A DNA stretch of 64,000 bases from Sclerotinia nivalis. Taxonomy: Eukaryota; Ascomycota; Leotiomycetes; Helotiales; Sclerotiniaceae. Positions 1 through 13,153 of this stretch are shown here, piece by piece. A program made the position numbers and the translations under genes. The notes under the pieces are model-generated. The model did not search any database and was not told where the DNA came from. It saw only the letters and a list, made by a program, of their open reading frames with translations. Each line of letters begins with the position of its first letter. Position 1 is the first letter of the stretch. The stretch spans positions 1,364,001-1,428,000 of the forward strand of contig JAPEIS010000002.1 in assembly GCA_029531795.1 (NCBI GenBank), written 5' to 3'.

Positions 1-411
1 TGCCATCGGTACGTGGAACTGGAGGCGGCTGTAGTTAGGACGATACTCGAAAAACAAGATGGATTGGGATTCGAGGACGTTCAATGCACAGCAGGAATCA
101 ATTGAGCAGCGGCTGACAAGGATATAGATTGGTTTCGGATCCAACAAGAAGACCCGCCACATGATGCCATCCGGCCACAAGGCTTTCCTCGTCAACAACA
201 CCTCCGACGTTGACCTCCTCCTCATGCACAACAAGACCTTCGCCGCAGAGTAGGTTTAATCGATCCGGGAGCAAATGGACGTGATCACTAACAAATCATT
301 AGGATCTCCCACGCCGTTTCATCGAGAAAGAGAGTTGAGATTGTTGCACGCGCTAAGGCACTCGGTGTTAAGGTTACCAACGCAAAGGCAAGAGTTACGA
401 CTGAGGTTTAA
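1..411 (+). CDS. RPL32: 60S ribosomal protein eL32 (RPL32), 3' part
   Basis: The gene enters from the left edge, so its first roughly 50 residues are missing. Exons are 1-8, 128-249 and 303-411, joined across introns 9-127 (donor GTACGT, acceptor ATATAG) and 250-302 (donor GTAGGT, acceptor TTAG). The spliced protein reads [18 protein letters not shown] and continues to [12 protein letters not shown], followed by TAA. This matches the very conserved second half of eL32, a structural protein of the large cytoplasmic ribosomal subunit that binds 25S rRNA and is rich in Lys and Arg. The match to the family from memory is close to full length over the visible part, with no frameshift. The short exon at the edge means the open frame is easily missed. 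I am very sure of the family and sure of both introns, because only this splicing restores the known sequence. No downstream gene lies within 2 kb. Confidence 0.95.
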
Positions 412-2576
412 GCGGATGGGTTTTGTTTGGGCATTTTGCACGGGATGGGAATGCTTGTTAGCACAAACAAAGGCTTTGCAGAATTATAGCAAAAGCTCTT
501 TGAAAAATGAAGATCCTTAAGCAAATCTTTGACAGTCACACGAAGCTCCACTTGTGATGATTGTTCTCTCGCTCGGATGTCCTATACGCTTCCCTGATAT
601 CCATGACATATCGCTCTCTCTGTTCAAAAGGATCCGAATACGTGCAGGTCTGGAAAAAAATTTCATGGCGTTATGGGCGGTTTGTCTCCCAAAAGGTTGC
701 GATGGAGAGTTTCATTTCGATTTGTTCAATATACCTGTGCCACTGGCCAAACCAGTTGCTCACACGCTGTTGAGGGCATCATAAGCGCGAATTTATAAGG
801 GGATACTAGCTCTCTCCCGTTCAAAATCCTACACGCATCCTAATCTGTCTCAATGCCCGATATTGTGCTGCATGTTATGCTCCCCGATTTTGCTGCCCGT
901 CCTCTAGTTCTAGTCATAGTATCCTACGGTCAAGGCCCAAAAGCTCGATTGTCCGGTCCACCTATGAAATTTCTGGTAGGTTGAGCAATACTAGCGTTGC
1001 ACGATACTTCTCCTGGTAAGTGGAATTGAGACAACTAATTCGGATAGATCTTTGTTAGATTCATTCCAGGAGAGAATTAATCTAGATTCTGTCTCCGCTG
1101 ACGCCTGTATCTTGAAACTTTCTTCAATACACTATCTAGTAACTCACAGGATATCCGTAATATATGAACTTATTATTTATACTATCCATTATTTAAATTG
1201 TAGATACCTATCTGTAGCTCCTTCCTAAACTGCACTATGAAAACTTGTGTCAACATAATTGATATTTTATTCCAATTTATCTTTTGATCATTTGGATCTG
1301 TAGTCACTGTGTATATAATACGTTTGAGAACATCATATTATGGAAATGATGCCTTAATACACTTCAAAAGAAATGGAAATAAGTACCGACTCTACAACTA
1401 GCTCCCGACACCGTTCGAGGCTTCCCAAGTATACATTTTTCCTGTTGAGAAAAAAGAACTCCTCCCAATCAAGATGTAACGGTCAAATGAAACAGGGAGA
1501 ATACCGTCCTGTCATCATCAGGTTTCTTCATTATATCAAGTCCCTGCAATATAATCATAGTATTACACTAATACCAGATCTCCCAAACATGCAGATCAAC
1601 TCAACCCCGCACTACCCAACGAGGAAAGCTCATGAAACTAACAGGAAATGACGCAATAACCATGAAAATCCAAAAGGGGAAAGGTATGTGTGTACTAAAG
1701 AACTGAAGAACCAAGCTAACTTCTGTCAATGATAGTGACTTGGTCGGGTAGTAGAGACTGATGATTTTGAACCATGAATGATACAAGAGGTTAGAGAAAT
1801 ACCCCAGGATCCGATTAACTCACAATAAATGTTCCCACGCACAACGCATAAGAGATCTCCCACTCAAAATGCCATTTTGAAAGAACCATTTTTGGTTTAG
1901 GAAAAGAGGGATCGAACATTTTAAAAAGAGGACTAAATCGAGATCTAACCCATTTTAGGCTTTGGCAGCTGATGGCGCAAATCCATAAATCGATTTCTCC
2001 CGATGATGTTCGGATTTGTATGCCTGGGCTCCATGTAATCGCTTGTTGGAGGGGGGTCGATTGTGATGAAGGGGATACACCATGAACTTTCAAGTGTGTA
2101 CGTCTCCCCAAGTATCAAATAGTATATGGTCTCAGCAATCCTTGCTTTCAAGAATCCCAGACACCCATTAAAGTTTTCAATCATATAGAAATAAAAAACA
2201 GTCTGCTGCGAGTTAAGTTTGCTAAATTTTTGAGACCATCTATGAGTCTTTCAACCATGTTCCTTTGCCCTCGATGGACTAAGAACACTACTAACCCCCC
2301 CCGATCAACCATAAGTTGACTAAAAGCACAACAAATGAGGGGTCAGCACCATTGACTAGCTGAAATGTAAAATGATAGCATATTCAAAAAAAAGGTTCCT
2401 TTTCCTCTACTCTGCAATTACACTCACAGGTTCATTATCATAACACATTCGTTTTCGACGTCTCAACCGTATATTGATACCTTTTCTGCCATAAATATCT
2501 ATTTTTTCAAACAATCTATACCAACACACAATCAAACACACATCTATACCACGAATGAACTTGATGGTTCGTCAAG
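412..2576. other. Intergenic, AT-rich, no supported gene
   Basis: This 2.2 kb holds the eL32 3' UTR and the leader of the next gene. Open frames of 60-98 codons occur on both strands, but they overlap one another, lack a recognisable product and have no intron-consistent extension. A C-run lies near 2296 and an A-run near 2388. A TATA-like CATAAATAT lies near 2490, about 85 bp before the next start codon. Confidence 0.6.
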
Positions 2577-3365
2577 ATGTCTCAACATTTCCTCCAAGCA
2601 GCCCGAGCATTGATCCATCCCAGCGAATGGAAGAAGATATTTACCGAATGTAAAATCTGGAGAAAATGCAAGACCTTTCGTGAAAGGAAGAAGTCTGCCG
2701 AAGAGAAAACGTTCTTCGAAGAATTCAGATACCAAACGACGCCCGTACCTGGCATGTATAGAATCGATGAGAAGGGAACGACATTCCTCGTTGCCATTCA
2801 ACCGATCAAAGGCCGGAGAGACAGCGAGGCCATTTTTCAAGTTGCTCCTGGCGGCGATTATACCGATCCCTCTTTAGCCCAATTTCCTTCCACGACTAAG
2901 GAGGACAGTCAAAGCTCTGACGCCGAACGACTCCTTGGCTACAGATACCTTCGCGATCCACCAAAAGTTGAATACTGCCAGATCTTGAATCGGTATATGT
3001 TCAGCGATGAGCTAAACAAGCGAAATATCACCTACGATCACAAACACGGCGTTGCTCACTTGTTCCGCTTGGACAATCCAGCCATTTATGTTGTGATTAG
3101 TGGTGGAAAGAGGAGAAAGAACGGAGAGGCATTCAAGATATCCAAGCTACCCAAACATCATAAGGGTATCAATGATAACTTGTGGTGCCGCGACTTGAGT
3201 AATGGCGCCTTCAGAATGATGGGGGTTGAAGAGGCGCAAAAAGCCAGGGAAGAAATGGCGGAGAAGGGAACTGATGCTTGGTGTGAGACGGGGGATGAAC
3301 CTTATCTGAAGGTTCAGAGATATGTGCAGAGTACTATTTCTTTTACTTCACCATTTACAGGTTGA
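2577..3365 (+). CDS. Uncharacterised 262-residue protein
   Basis: I do not recognise this family. It is a single uninterrupted frame of 262 codons, basic in its first 50 residues (many Lys/Arg and Glu) and without signal peptide or membrane helix. A small globular domain seems likely: there are aromatic and charged blocks around GYRYLRDPPKVEYCQ (about residues 121-135), a hydrophobic strand AIYVVISGG (about residues 170-178), and a basic KRRKNGEAFKISKLPKHHKG stretch after it. Upstream ATGs at 2555 and 2564 open an out-of-frame uORF that overlaps the chosen start, so translation may be weak or start elsewhere. The length and even amino-acid use support a real gene; the frames on the opposite strand here are shadows. 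It stands alone between 2.2 kb and 1.1 kb of non-coding DNA. Function unknown. Confidence 0.7.
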   Translation: MSQHFLQAARALIHPSEWKKIFTECKIWRKCKTFRERKKSAEEKTFFEEFRYQTTPVPGMYRIDEKGTTFLVAIQPIKGRRDSEAIFQVAPGGDYTDPSLAQFPSTTKEDSQSSDAERLLGYRYLRDPPKVEYCQILNRYMFSDELNKRNITYDHKHGVAHLFRLDNPAIYVVISGGKRRKNGEAFKISKLPKHHKGINDNLWCRDLSNGAFRMMGVEEAQKAREEMAEKGTDAWCETGDEPYLKVQRYVQSTISFTSPFTG

Positions 3366-4480
3366 TTTGATCTACATGTACAGGTAGAGAGACGATTCGT
3401 TCACTGGTGTTTGGGCGTTTCAGGGGATGGAAGCGAAGATATCCTTTGTGCCCAGTTGGCATAAAGTAACAGCATTGTATGTAGCGACTGCACTTGCAGA
3501 TAGATCAATTTGAGATCAATTTCACAGCGTCAATGATATCTCCGGAGACAAATACAGGATCTTAATCTTGCTCAATATCGAACTTGAGATGAGACGTTCA
3601 AAGGCTACTGGCCATTTTTTCTCAACCGCCGTCATAGCTGCCAAGTCTCACCTGAAGTTTGAGAACGGCTTCATTCTCAAACAAACATCACACGAGCCGA
3701 TAGCTTCGGATGAACTCATAAATATGAGCCGAACGTGAAAACATTGAAGGAATAGAATTTACAATAAAATATAATCGATTCAGAACGTCTCAATAAAGTT
3801 CCAGTGCCAAAATAGTACGCGTACCCACAAAAGAATCTATTTGACCAACAAGAAATTACGCATTGATGTCTGGTATCAGACTGGAGTAGTAAAGTACAAG
3901 TACTTGCGTAAGCTTTGGAGTAGATTCTTATAGAATCTTTCAAGGGTTTTATTGCTTTTACTTTTCATCTCTTACCAAAGAACAGAGCTACAGGGTGTCA
4001 TCCATACTGATCCTTATCTTGTCAGCACATCAAAACAATGGCATTGCTGAATCCGAAGCCTAAATCCGAAGCATGAAGATGTACCTATTGTTAGGGGTTT
4101 CTACACCGTTCTGCCGACATGAAACAGGGATGAAGAATGCCGTTAACATGGTTACCATGAGGATCTTCATCGCGCCTACTGCGCAGTCTGCGCCTTGCTC
4201 AAATTAAACTCCTGCAGTACTGGGTTTAAACCTTCATGATGCAAAGTTTGTCAATATCTATTAACCCCTCCTCAATTTGAAAGGGAGTCCAGTACTCTCG
4301 TCGCATCAATCGAAAGAAAAGCATTCACAAACACAAAGTGTAGAGTAGTACGTACTTATCACGCCAAACTACAAAAGTCACACAGCTCCAGCCTCTGTCT
4401 TGGAATATAAGCAGTACCTACTGGGTCACTGCAGTCACTACTATATTGTCTCATGACCAAACACAACACACGGCGAGCTC
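3366..4480. other. Intergenic, nothing recognised
   Basis: This is 1.1 kb between two plus-strand genes. It should contain the 3' UTR of the 262-residue protein and the promoter of the Sec2-like gene. One short minus-strand frame (75 codons) has no support. No repeats or RNA genes were seen. Confidence 0.6.
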
Positions 4481-5224
4481 ATGTCGGCAACAATAACACT
4501 CACGATGTCGCAGACGTCAGGAACTCAAGCTGCGTGTCCGAACTGTGGAATGGCTTTACCGCATAACAGTTCAGAGATTACAATAGATGCGCAGAAACAA
4601 ATCGAGGAATTACAAGCTCAAGTAAAGTTACTGACAGAGAAAGCAACCGCCGCAGGTAGGCTCCTCCTTATGAATCTTTAACTTACCGGACTTACGATAA
4701 TACCAGTGGATAAATGGGCAGACTACGAAGACGAAATTCAATCGCTCAAGAAGGCACAATCTCAGCAAATCCCAGAACCTCCGCGCGCAACAACACCAAC
4801 ACAAGGGCTCACTGAAGATCGAGCTGGAAGCCCAAGTCGTTTCTCGTATCTACCTGTTCAAAATAGACTTTCTTCTTTGCTGTCTCGCAAGTCCACACCG
4901 AATCTGCAAGCTCAGCCTCCGCCAACGCCGAAATCACCTTCTACGACGGAGTTAGTCGCGGCTTTAACAAGGGAGCAAGGTTTACGACAGGCAGCGGAGG
5001 GCAAATTAAATGCATCCAGTGTCGAATTAGAAGAGTTGACCGCACAACTGTTCACACAAGCCAATGAAATGGTTGCCACGGAGCGAAAAGCGAGAGCAAA
5101 ACTCGAAGAGCGAGTTGAAGTATTGGAAAGAAGGGATATGGAAAAGGGGAAACGGCTCGAAAGGCTTGAAGGCGCGGTACAGAGAATTGAAAGAGTCAGG
5201 GGTCTTCTGGCACCGGAACGATGA
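4481..5224 (+). CDS. SEC2: Short Sec2-type Rab guanine nucleotide exchange factor
   Basis: Exons are 4481-4655 and 4707-5224, with intron 4656-4706 (donor GTAGGC, acceptor CCAG); the product is 230 residues. The C-terminal third carries the Sec2 signature, a long parallel coiled coil reading LEELTAQLFTQANEMVATE and continuing through KARAKLEERVEVLERRD (about residues 170-205). In yeast this coiled coil opens the nucleotide pocket of the Rab Sec4 on secretory vesicles. The N-terminus has a lone CPNCG motif (about residues 19-23) and a second short coiled coil (about 33-55). The middle is Pro/Ser-rich. Yeast Sec2 is about 759 residues, so this protein keeps the GEF coiled coil but lacks the long C-terminal targeting part. 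It could be a family member specific to filamentous fungi rather than the true SEC2 orthologue. A second ATG at 4505 is an alternative start. Confidence 0.8.
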
Positions 5225-6008
5225 GAAGAGCGAACATGACGATACGACTAAACGCATGAGAACAAGACGGCTGGGAGCACGGGTCATTGAAAAGGGGCTA
5301 CGGGGTTATGTGCACATGCGGCAGAAGGTCGCAGTTTTGTGTCATGCGAAATCATTGAAAGAGACAGAGCGATTTATTACCCACGAGATATCTTCAACAA
5401 CATTAATAACACGGAATCCAACCTCTCGTCGGTGTCATTCCAAACCACCGAAATTCCATACCGACTCTCGACCGCATCATCAATATCATTCACGCCCCAG
5501 ATTTCGCGACGTGTATAAACCAATCTACATACCCGCAGCCTCGGAAATGGAAATATGGATGATAGAGTTGTGGAAAGACTTCCTCCTCGAACCTACGCCT
5601 TACCTGGTCATATCCGCTACCTTCTACTTGGGCCTCTTTTTGATATCATTACAGTATTATCCGACCATTTGGAATATTGCTTACTTTCTCATCCAACTTA
5701 TACCTTGGGATGACGATTTTGGAGCCCCTGGTCATTTATTTTGAGTATACCTTTTAATGCATTTGTTTGGAGCTTGTTAGATATGATACCCCACTTGTAT
5801 ATATATTTTCGAGAGTTATTCATACCTGCCAGGTGGAGGTAGATTAGTATCCACCATTAATATCAACAACCTTTATAATCACATAATGTTCTGCAAGTAT
5901 CAATGATGGAAAATCAAGCTGGTGGTATCCTATTCAACTAGAAAAACTAATCGCTATACAATGCCAGCGAATGTCGAGCAAGTAACCCAATTACCCCTTT
6001 CTAAGCTC
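5225..6008. other. Convergent intergenic space with one small ORF
   Basis: The region lies between the stop codons of the Sec2-like gene and FUR1, which converge. Apart from the small membrane-type ORF at 5547-5744, I see only AT-rich 3' UTR sequence, including a short TATATATAT-like run near 5801. Confidence 0.5.
5547..5744 (+). CDS. Candidate 65-residue two-helix membrane protein
   Basis: A 65-codon frame beginning MEIWMIELWKDFLLEPTP encodes two hydrophobic stretches, about residues 19-36 and 39-53, joined by a short polar turn. It ends in an acidic PWDDDFGAPGHLF tail. It is the C-terminal part of a longer open frame (5064-5744) that overlaps the end of the Sec2-like gene in another frame. 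The upstream part of that frame has a random-looking composition, so the internal ATG at 5547 is the more believable start. I do not know a family for it. It lies about 320 bp after the Sec2-like stop and about 265 bp from the FUR1 stop, so it needs its own promoter in a small space, or it is a chance frame. Confidence 0.35.
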   Translation: MEIWMIELWKDFLLEPTPYLVISATFYLGLFLISLQYYPTIWNIAYFLIQLIPWDDDFGAPGHLF

Positions 6009-6799
6009 TTACTTTCCAATTGTCAAAAACAACCTATCACCCACATCCCCCAATCCTGGCTTAATCATCCCCTTGTCATTAACCTCCTCATCCACTCCCG
6101 CACACCAAATCTCTGTTCCCTCAGGCCACTCACTGGCCGCATGTTGCAAGCCCGGTAACGCAGCTAACACACTCATCACAATAATTCTCTTGACACCCCA
6201 TTCTCTCAATGTGCGAATAGCAGCAGCGCAAGTACCACCCGTAGCAATAACTGGATCGAGCAAGATAGCAAGCTCGGAAGCGGAAGAATTGGGGGTGTTG
6301 GAGGGAGAAGAAGCAGGAGGTGCGTGGTAGGGAAGATTGTTGTAGTATTCCACGGGTTCGAGGGTGGTGGGTTCGCGGAAGAGTCCGAGGTGGTGGATGG
6401 GGGTGGGGGTTGGGAGGAGTGTTTGCAGGGCTTCGACCATGGAGAGACCGGAGCGGAGAATGGGGATTAGGGAGATGGAGGAGGGGGTTATGGTGGTGGT
6501 TGTGTATTCGTATCCAAGGGGTGTTTTGGCCTGTTGGGTGTTTTGTCAGTTGAGTTATGGGTGGGGGTGGAGATGGAGATGGTGAGGGGTAAAGGGAGAG
6601 GGATGGTTGGACATACAGTTGGACCTTTGGAAACGGTAAGTCCAGCAGCTGTAGCTTCACATCCTATTATCAATGAAATTTCATTAACGAGAGCTTTGGT
6701 TTCGCGGGTATTGGCTTCGCTGGATCGTAATTGTGAGAGTTTGGCTTGGAGACATGGGTGAGTGGAGATGTGAACGTTGGGTGGGAGTGATTGATCCAT
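6009..6799 (-). CDS. FUR1: Uracil phosphoribosyltransferase
   Basis: Minus strand. Exon 1 is 6617-6799, the intron is 6531-6616 (donor GTATGT, acceptor AACAG) and exon 2 is 6009-6530, giving 234 residues. The enzyme joins uracil to PRPP to make UMP in pyrimidine salvage and is the usual route of 5-fluorouracil activation in fungi. Diagnostic parts are the ILRSGLSMVEAL block (about residues 85-96), the PRPP loop DPVIATGGT (153-161) and the uracil-binding C-terminus with WPEGTEIWCAGVDEEVN and GDVGDRLFLT. Yeast Fur1 is 216 residues; the extra length comes mainly from a Pro/Ser/Asn-rich insert of about 17 residues (about 130-147) directly before the strand leading to the PRPP loop. The gene converges on the Sec2-like gene. 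The identification is secure; only the exact start could shift slightly. Confidence 0.93.
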
Positions 6800-7509
6800 C
6801 TTGAAGCTTTGCGCGATTATTGTTTAAGATGTGGTGAGGATGGAAGATACTTTTGATATTAAGCAAATAAAATAAATTCGATAATAGAAGTGAGACGTAT
6901 ATTCCTTTGTTTATGTAAGAGTGGATGTTGATGTTGATACCTAGATTACTTGAGGTTTCGCATGCGTGTTATTCACAGATGGAAGCCAAGCCCACTCGCC
7001 CACATCTTATCAGTGGACCTCAGGCCTTATCAATCGCAAACGGGCGGAGAGCTTACAACATTTTAGACCGTTGAAAAGGCTTTTGTAATAGAAATTTGGT
7101 TATTCAATTCCTATAGTCTCCGGAATACTTGAAAGTGTCAAAATGAAATTTGAAATTGGGGTTGGACGTCGAAAGTGTTACCTTCCATCAGCAAACAACA
7201 AAAATGGACGTATGCTTCAAAATGGAAACAGATCAGTTCTAGAAGCAGTGTGCCACTTTGAATATTTACAATTGCAATGCAAGTTTCAGTAGGAATGTGA
7301 ACAAATGGAACTTGATTGTTGGGAGTTTATTACAATGTTTGCTGAAACAAACCCGGGAACGCCATGCCTTCCATGAATTTGCTTCCACTATGGTTCTATA
7401 TCGTAGTCCCATTTTTACCGCTCTATGTTCCAAGTGATCCAGCCCAATATATGCCACCCAGTGGCAAGTTGAATCCCATGACGCGCAAAATACTAGTCTA
7501 TGTCCAAGT
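6800..7509. other. Intergenic between FUR1 and YDJ1
   Basis: Both flanking genes are on the minus strand, so this 710 bp contains the FUR1 promoter and the YDJ1 3' UTR. No ORF, repeat or clear TATA box stands out. Confidence 0.6.
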
Positions 7510-8967
7510 TTATTGGGTAGCACATTGAGCACCTCCTTCATCACCTTCTTCGTCGTCCTCCCACTCACCACCGGCACGAGGATCCCCAGAATTTGCACCA
7601 AACTAATTTATAAGTTAGTTGTAAAGTAGGTGAGAGTAGATCAACAATACTTACATCGTCAAGATCAGCATCAGAGTCATATTCCACCTCATCAACCTCC
7701 TCAGTCGTGATCGGTGGCTCGGGTTTAGGTAGGACCTGCTGCAGAGTAGAGAATGCAGCCGCGTCTTCTGTCCAACCGTCCTGAGGAAACTCGATTTTTA
7801 CAATCAAGTACAAATCACCCTTGGCATCGCTCTTCTTCAGAGGCATACCTTCGCCCTCAACCTTTAAAATTTGTCCCGGCTGCAACACCTTTCCTTGGGG
7901 ATGATTTATTGAGATACCACGCCCGTCTAAATGTTTCAAAACTACTCGTGAGAATCCTGTGAGAGTTTCAGCTAGTGTGATGTTGAGCTCCGCAGAAAGA
8001 TCATCGCCAGCCCGCTGGAAAATTTCGTGATCTTCTTCATCAATAGTAAATACGATGTTGCCGGGTGTTTGATCGGGTACCTGATCAGCTTCACCCTCCA
8101 ATACAATTCTGTCGCCGTCTCTTGCACCCCTGGGTATATATAACTCCAATGATTTTTGTTCCTTGGTTGTGCGTTTTCCTTTGCATTTCTTGCACTTGTC
8201 CTTCTCCTTAAAGATTTTACCGGCTCCTGAGCAGGTATCGCACATAACTCTTTCTTGGGTGACAAGTCCTGGTCCAACGCTCCTAAGGCCCATGGTGACA
8301 CCATTACCCTTACATCTGCCACAAGTTTCTGGCTTGGCCTTCTCCTTTCCTCCAGTACCTTTGCAATGGCTACAGATTACGTTCTTCTTGCTCGTGAACT
8401 TGACCGTTTTTCCCTTATACAGGTCCTCGAGTGAAATTTTGTATGGCTGCTCTTCGTCTGCTCCCCTTCGTGGTTTTCCTGGCCCTCCAGGTCCTCCTGA
8501 GCCTCCAAATCCAGGTAGCATACCTCCCATACCGCCCATACCCCCACCCATACCGAACATCTGCGACAAAATATCATCCAGGTCAACTCCGCCTGCTCCC
8601 ATTCCAGGTCGACTTCCATCAAATGCAGCCATACCATGAGTATCGTACATTTCCCTCTTCTCCTCGTCGTATAGAATTTCATATGCCTGGCTCACTGTCT
8701 TGAACTTCTCATCTGCTTCCTCTCTCTGGTCCTCTGCTACCTTGTCGGGATGATGTTGTAATGCTGCCTGAGAAAGTCAATAGGAAATCTCAGTGAAGCT
8801 AAGTGCGGGGCATACCTTATGGTAGGCTTTTTTGATCTCGGATTTTGTGGCATTTTTGCTTATGCCCAATATACCTATTGTATGGATATTAGTAATTGCC
8901 GGTTTAAGCTTTACTGAAACAACCCACCATAGAGATCCATCTCCTCTGATGCGCCGTTGGTGGCCAT
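7510..8967 (-). CDS. YDJ1: Class I DnaJ/Hsp40 co-chaperone (Ydj1/Mas5 type)
   Basis: Minus strand, four exons: 8928-8967, 8816-8874, 7655-8767 and 7510-7602, with introns of 53, 48 and 52 bp; 434 residues. The J domain begins MDLYGILGISKNATKSEIKKAYHK and its HPD triad (residues 39-41) stimulates Hsp70 ATPase. A Gly/Met-rich linker follows (about 90-130). Four CxxC zinc repeats run from CSHCKGTG (about 165) through CGRCKGNG and CDTCSGAG to CKKCKG. Substrate-binding beta domains follow. The last exon encodes an acidic GEWEDDEEGDEGGAQ tail ending CATQ, a CaaX farnesylation box like the CASQ of yeast Ydj1, which places the protein on the cytosolic face of the ER. GAAgtTTCtcGAG (8971-8983) just before the start resembles a heat-shock element, but its third unit is imperfect. 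The gene is divergent to MSE1. Retaining the last intron would remove the CaaX box without an early stop. Confidence 0.95.
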
Positions 8968-11713
<2,746 letters not shown>

Positions 11714-11992
11714 GTGTGATTTGTTAATGGACGCATGATAATCTATCAAATCCCTGGTAGGCTGTTGGAACGATGGACAGATTGAGGATAGTTACGGTCA
11801 CGAGATGATAGATTTCCAGTTGTCAGACTGGGGTGATAAAAAAGATGTATCATATTGATGAATTGTATCATAACTTCATTTCTCTCCACTCTAAACTACT
11901 GTGGCCTCCTTATATTTTAGACCTCAAACGCCATCACAAAACCATACGCCGAGCAATTTTCGCTACCAAATATTGCGTGTCTGTAAGAAGCA

Positions 11993-13153
11993 TCATTCTG
12001 CTGCGGTCACCGCTGGAGCAAGTGGAGCAGCTGTGGTCTTCGGTGCCTCGCCTAAACCATTGAACAGCTGTGCCTTAACTTCGCCAGCCTTCAACCCCGT
12101 CATCTCTTCACCGGCAATCTTGCTACTATCCTTGACTACCTTCATTAGTTGTTGATCCATCCCTTTACTTAACGATGATCCAGCAGGTGTTCTCCCACCA
12201 CGGATAATACCAGAACTAGCTTGTCGAATCTTGGAGCTCAAGTCGAGCATCTGTTTGCTGCTGTATTCGCGGTTGGTGAATAGAGGACTTTGACTCAATG
12301 TCTGAACCCAATATTTGTTCCATAATAACTCCAAAAGGTGCGTGTCTAATGAACTCTTGAAATGCGAGACCTCCAAAGAGTAATATCTGCTGCTGTGTGC
12401 ACCAAAATCTTCAATCTTTGCAAGCGGAATCGTTTGATATCCATCTCCAGATCCTGCATCCGCAGGCTTGTAATTTTCGGGATAAGTTCTGAATGCTCCG
12501 ATCTCGACTTTTCCAGCAGAGATAGTGCGATCAGGATCAATAACCACAGCAAGGAAAGGGTCCGAAAACATCTGTTGCGTAGCTTGCGTCCCAACATCAA
12601 TGCCACTCAACCAACATCCATAGCCTGGGTGACTATGATACCAGCCTACAGCATTCTCCAACTTGCCCTGATCTCTACAGTGTTGTAGATACTCCACCAT
12701 ATATGTATTCGCTTCGTCTTGAGCATTTACCCTAGTTTCCGTTCCTTCGACAGGTAGGCGGAATGCATCTGTGACGATGATAGTATCGCCCGCAATCTTT
12801 CCCTGCATTAAACCCATAACCTCGATAGAACCTCCAGAGCGGGCATGCATAACCATTTTCAGAAGAGCGACAGCGGATATTCGGACATTTTTGAAGTGGT
12901 GAGGATCGGTTTTCCATGGTTTGGCATCCTGGATGGCTTTTTGCTCTTGGGGGTCGTAGGTGTAGAGGGCATCGCGGTTGGGATCCACGAGCTGGACATT
13001 GTTGTCAAGCTCTGTTTTGATAAGGTGATTAGCCGGGACTATGAGGGAGGGGAGAGGAGGGGAGTGTGGGGGGGGGGCAGTAGCAAGGGAGGTGGGGGGA
13101 AGAGATCCAAGGTTGGAGTTTTACTTACCCCAAGTCTTGAAAGCAGTATCCAT
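11993..13153 (-). CDS. CSN5: COP9 signalosome subunit 5, deneddylase
   Basis: Minus strand. A 25 bp first exon (13129-13153) encodes MDTAFKTW plus one base, intron 13012-13128 is 117 bp, and exon 2 is 11993-13011; 347 residues. CSN5 is the catalytic subunit of the COP9 signalosome, a zinc metalloprotease that removes Nedd8 from cullins. The JAMM motif is complete: Glu about 72 in SIEVMG, then [14 protein letters not shown] with His about 134 and 136 and Asp about 147. This spacing is the same as in human CSN5. The insert-1 segment before it, [20 protein letters not shown], is also typical. In Aspergillus the orthologue (csnE) controls development and secondary metabolism; a similar role here is inference. 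The long intron is very C-rich on the coding strand. The gene converges on MSE1 and is divergent to ASE1. Confidence 0.95.

Noticed and set aside
1373..2184. Several 80-98 codon frames on both strands near 1.4-2.2 kb
   Set aside because: Overlapping frames without domain, splice or start-context support.
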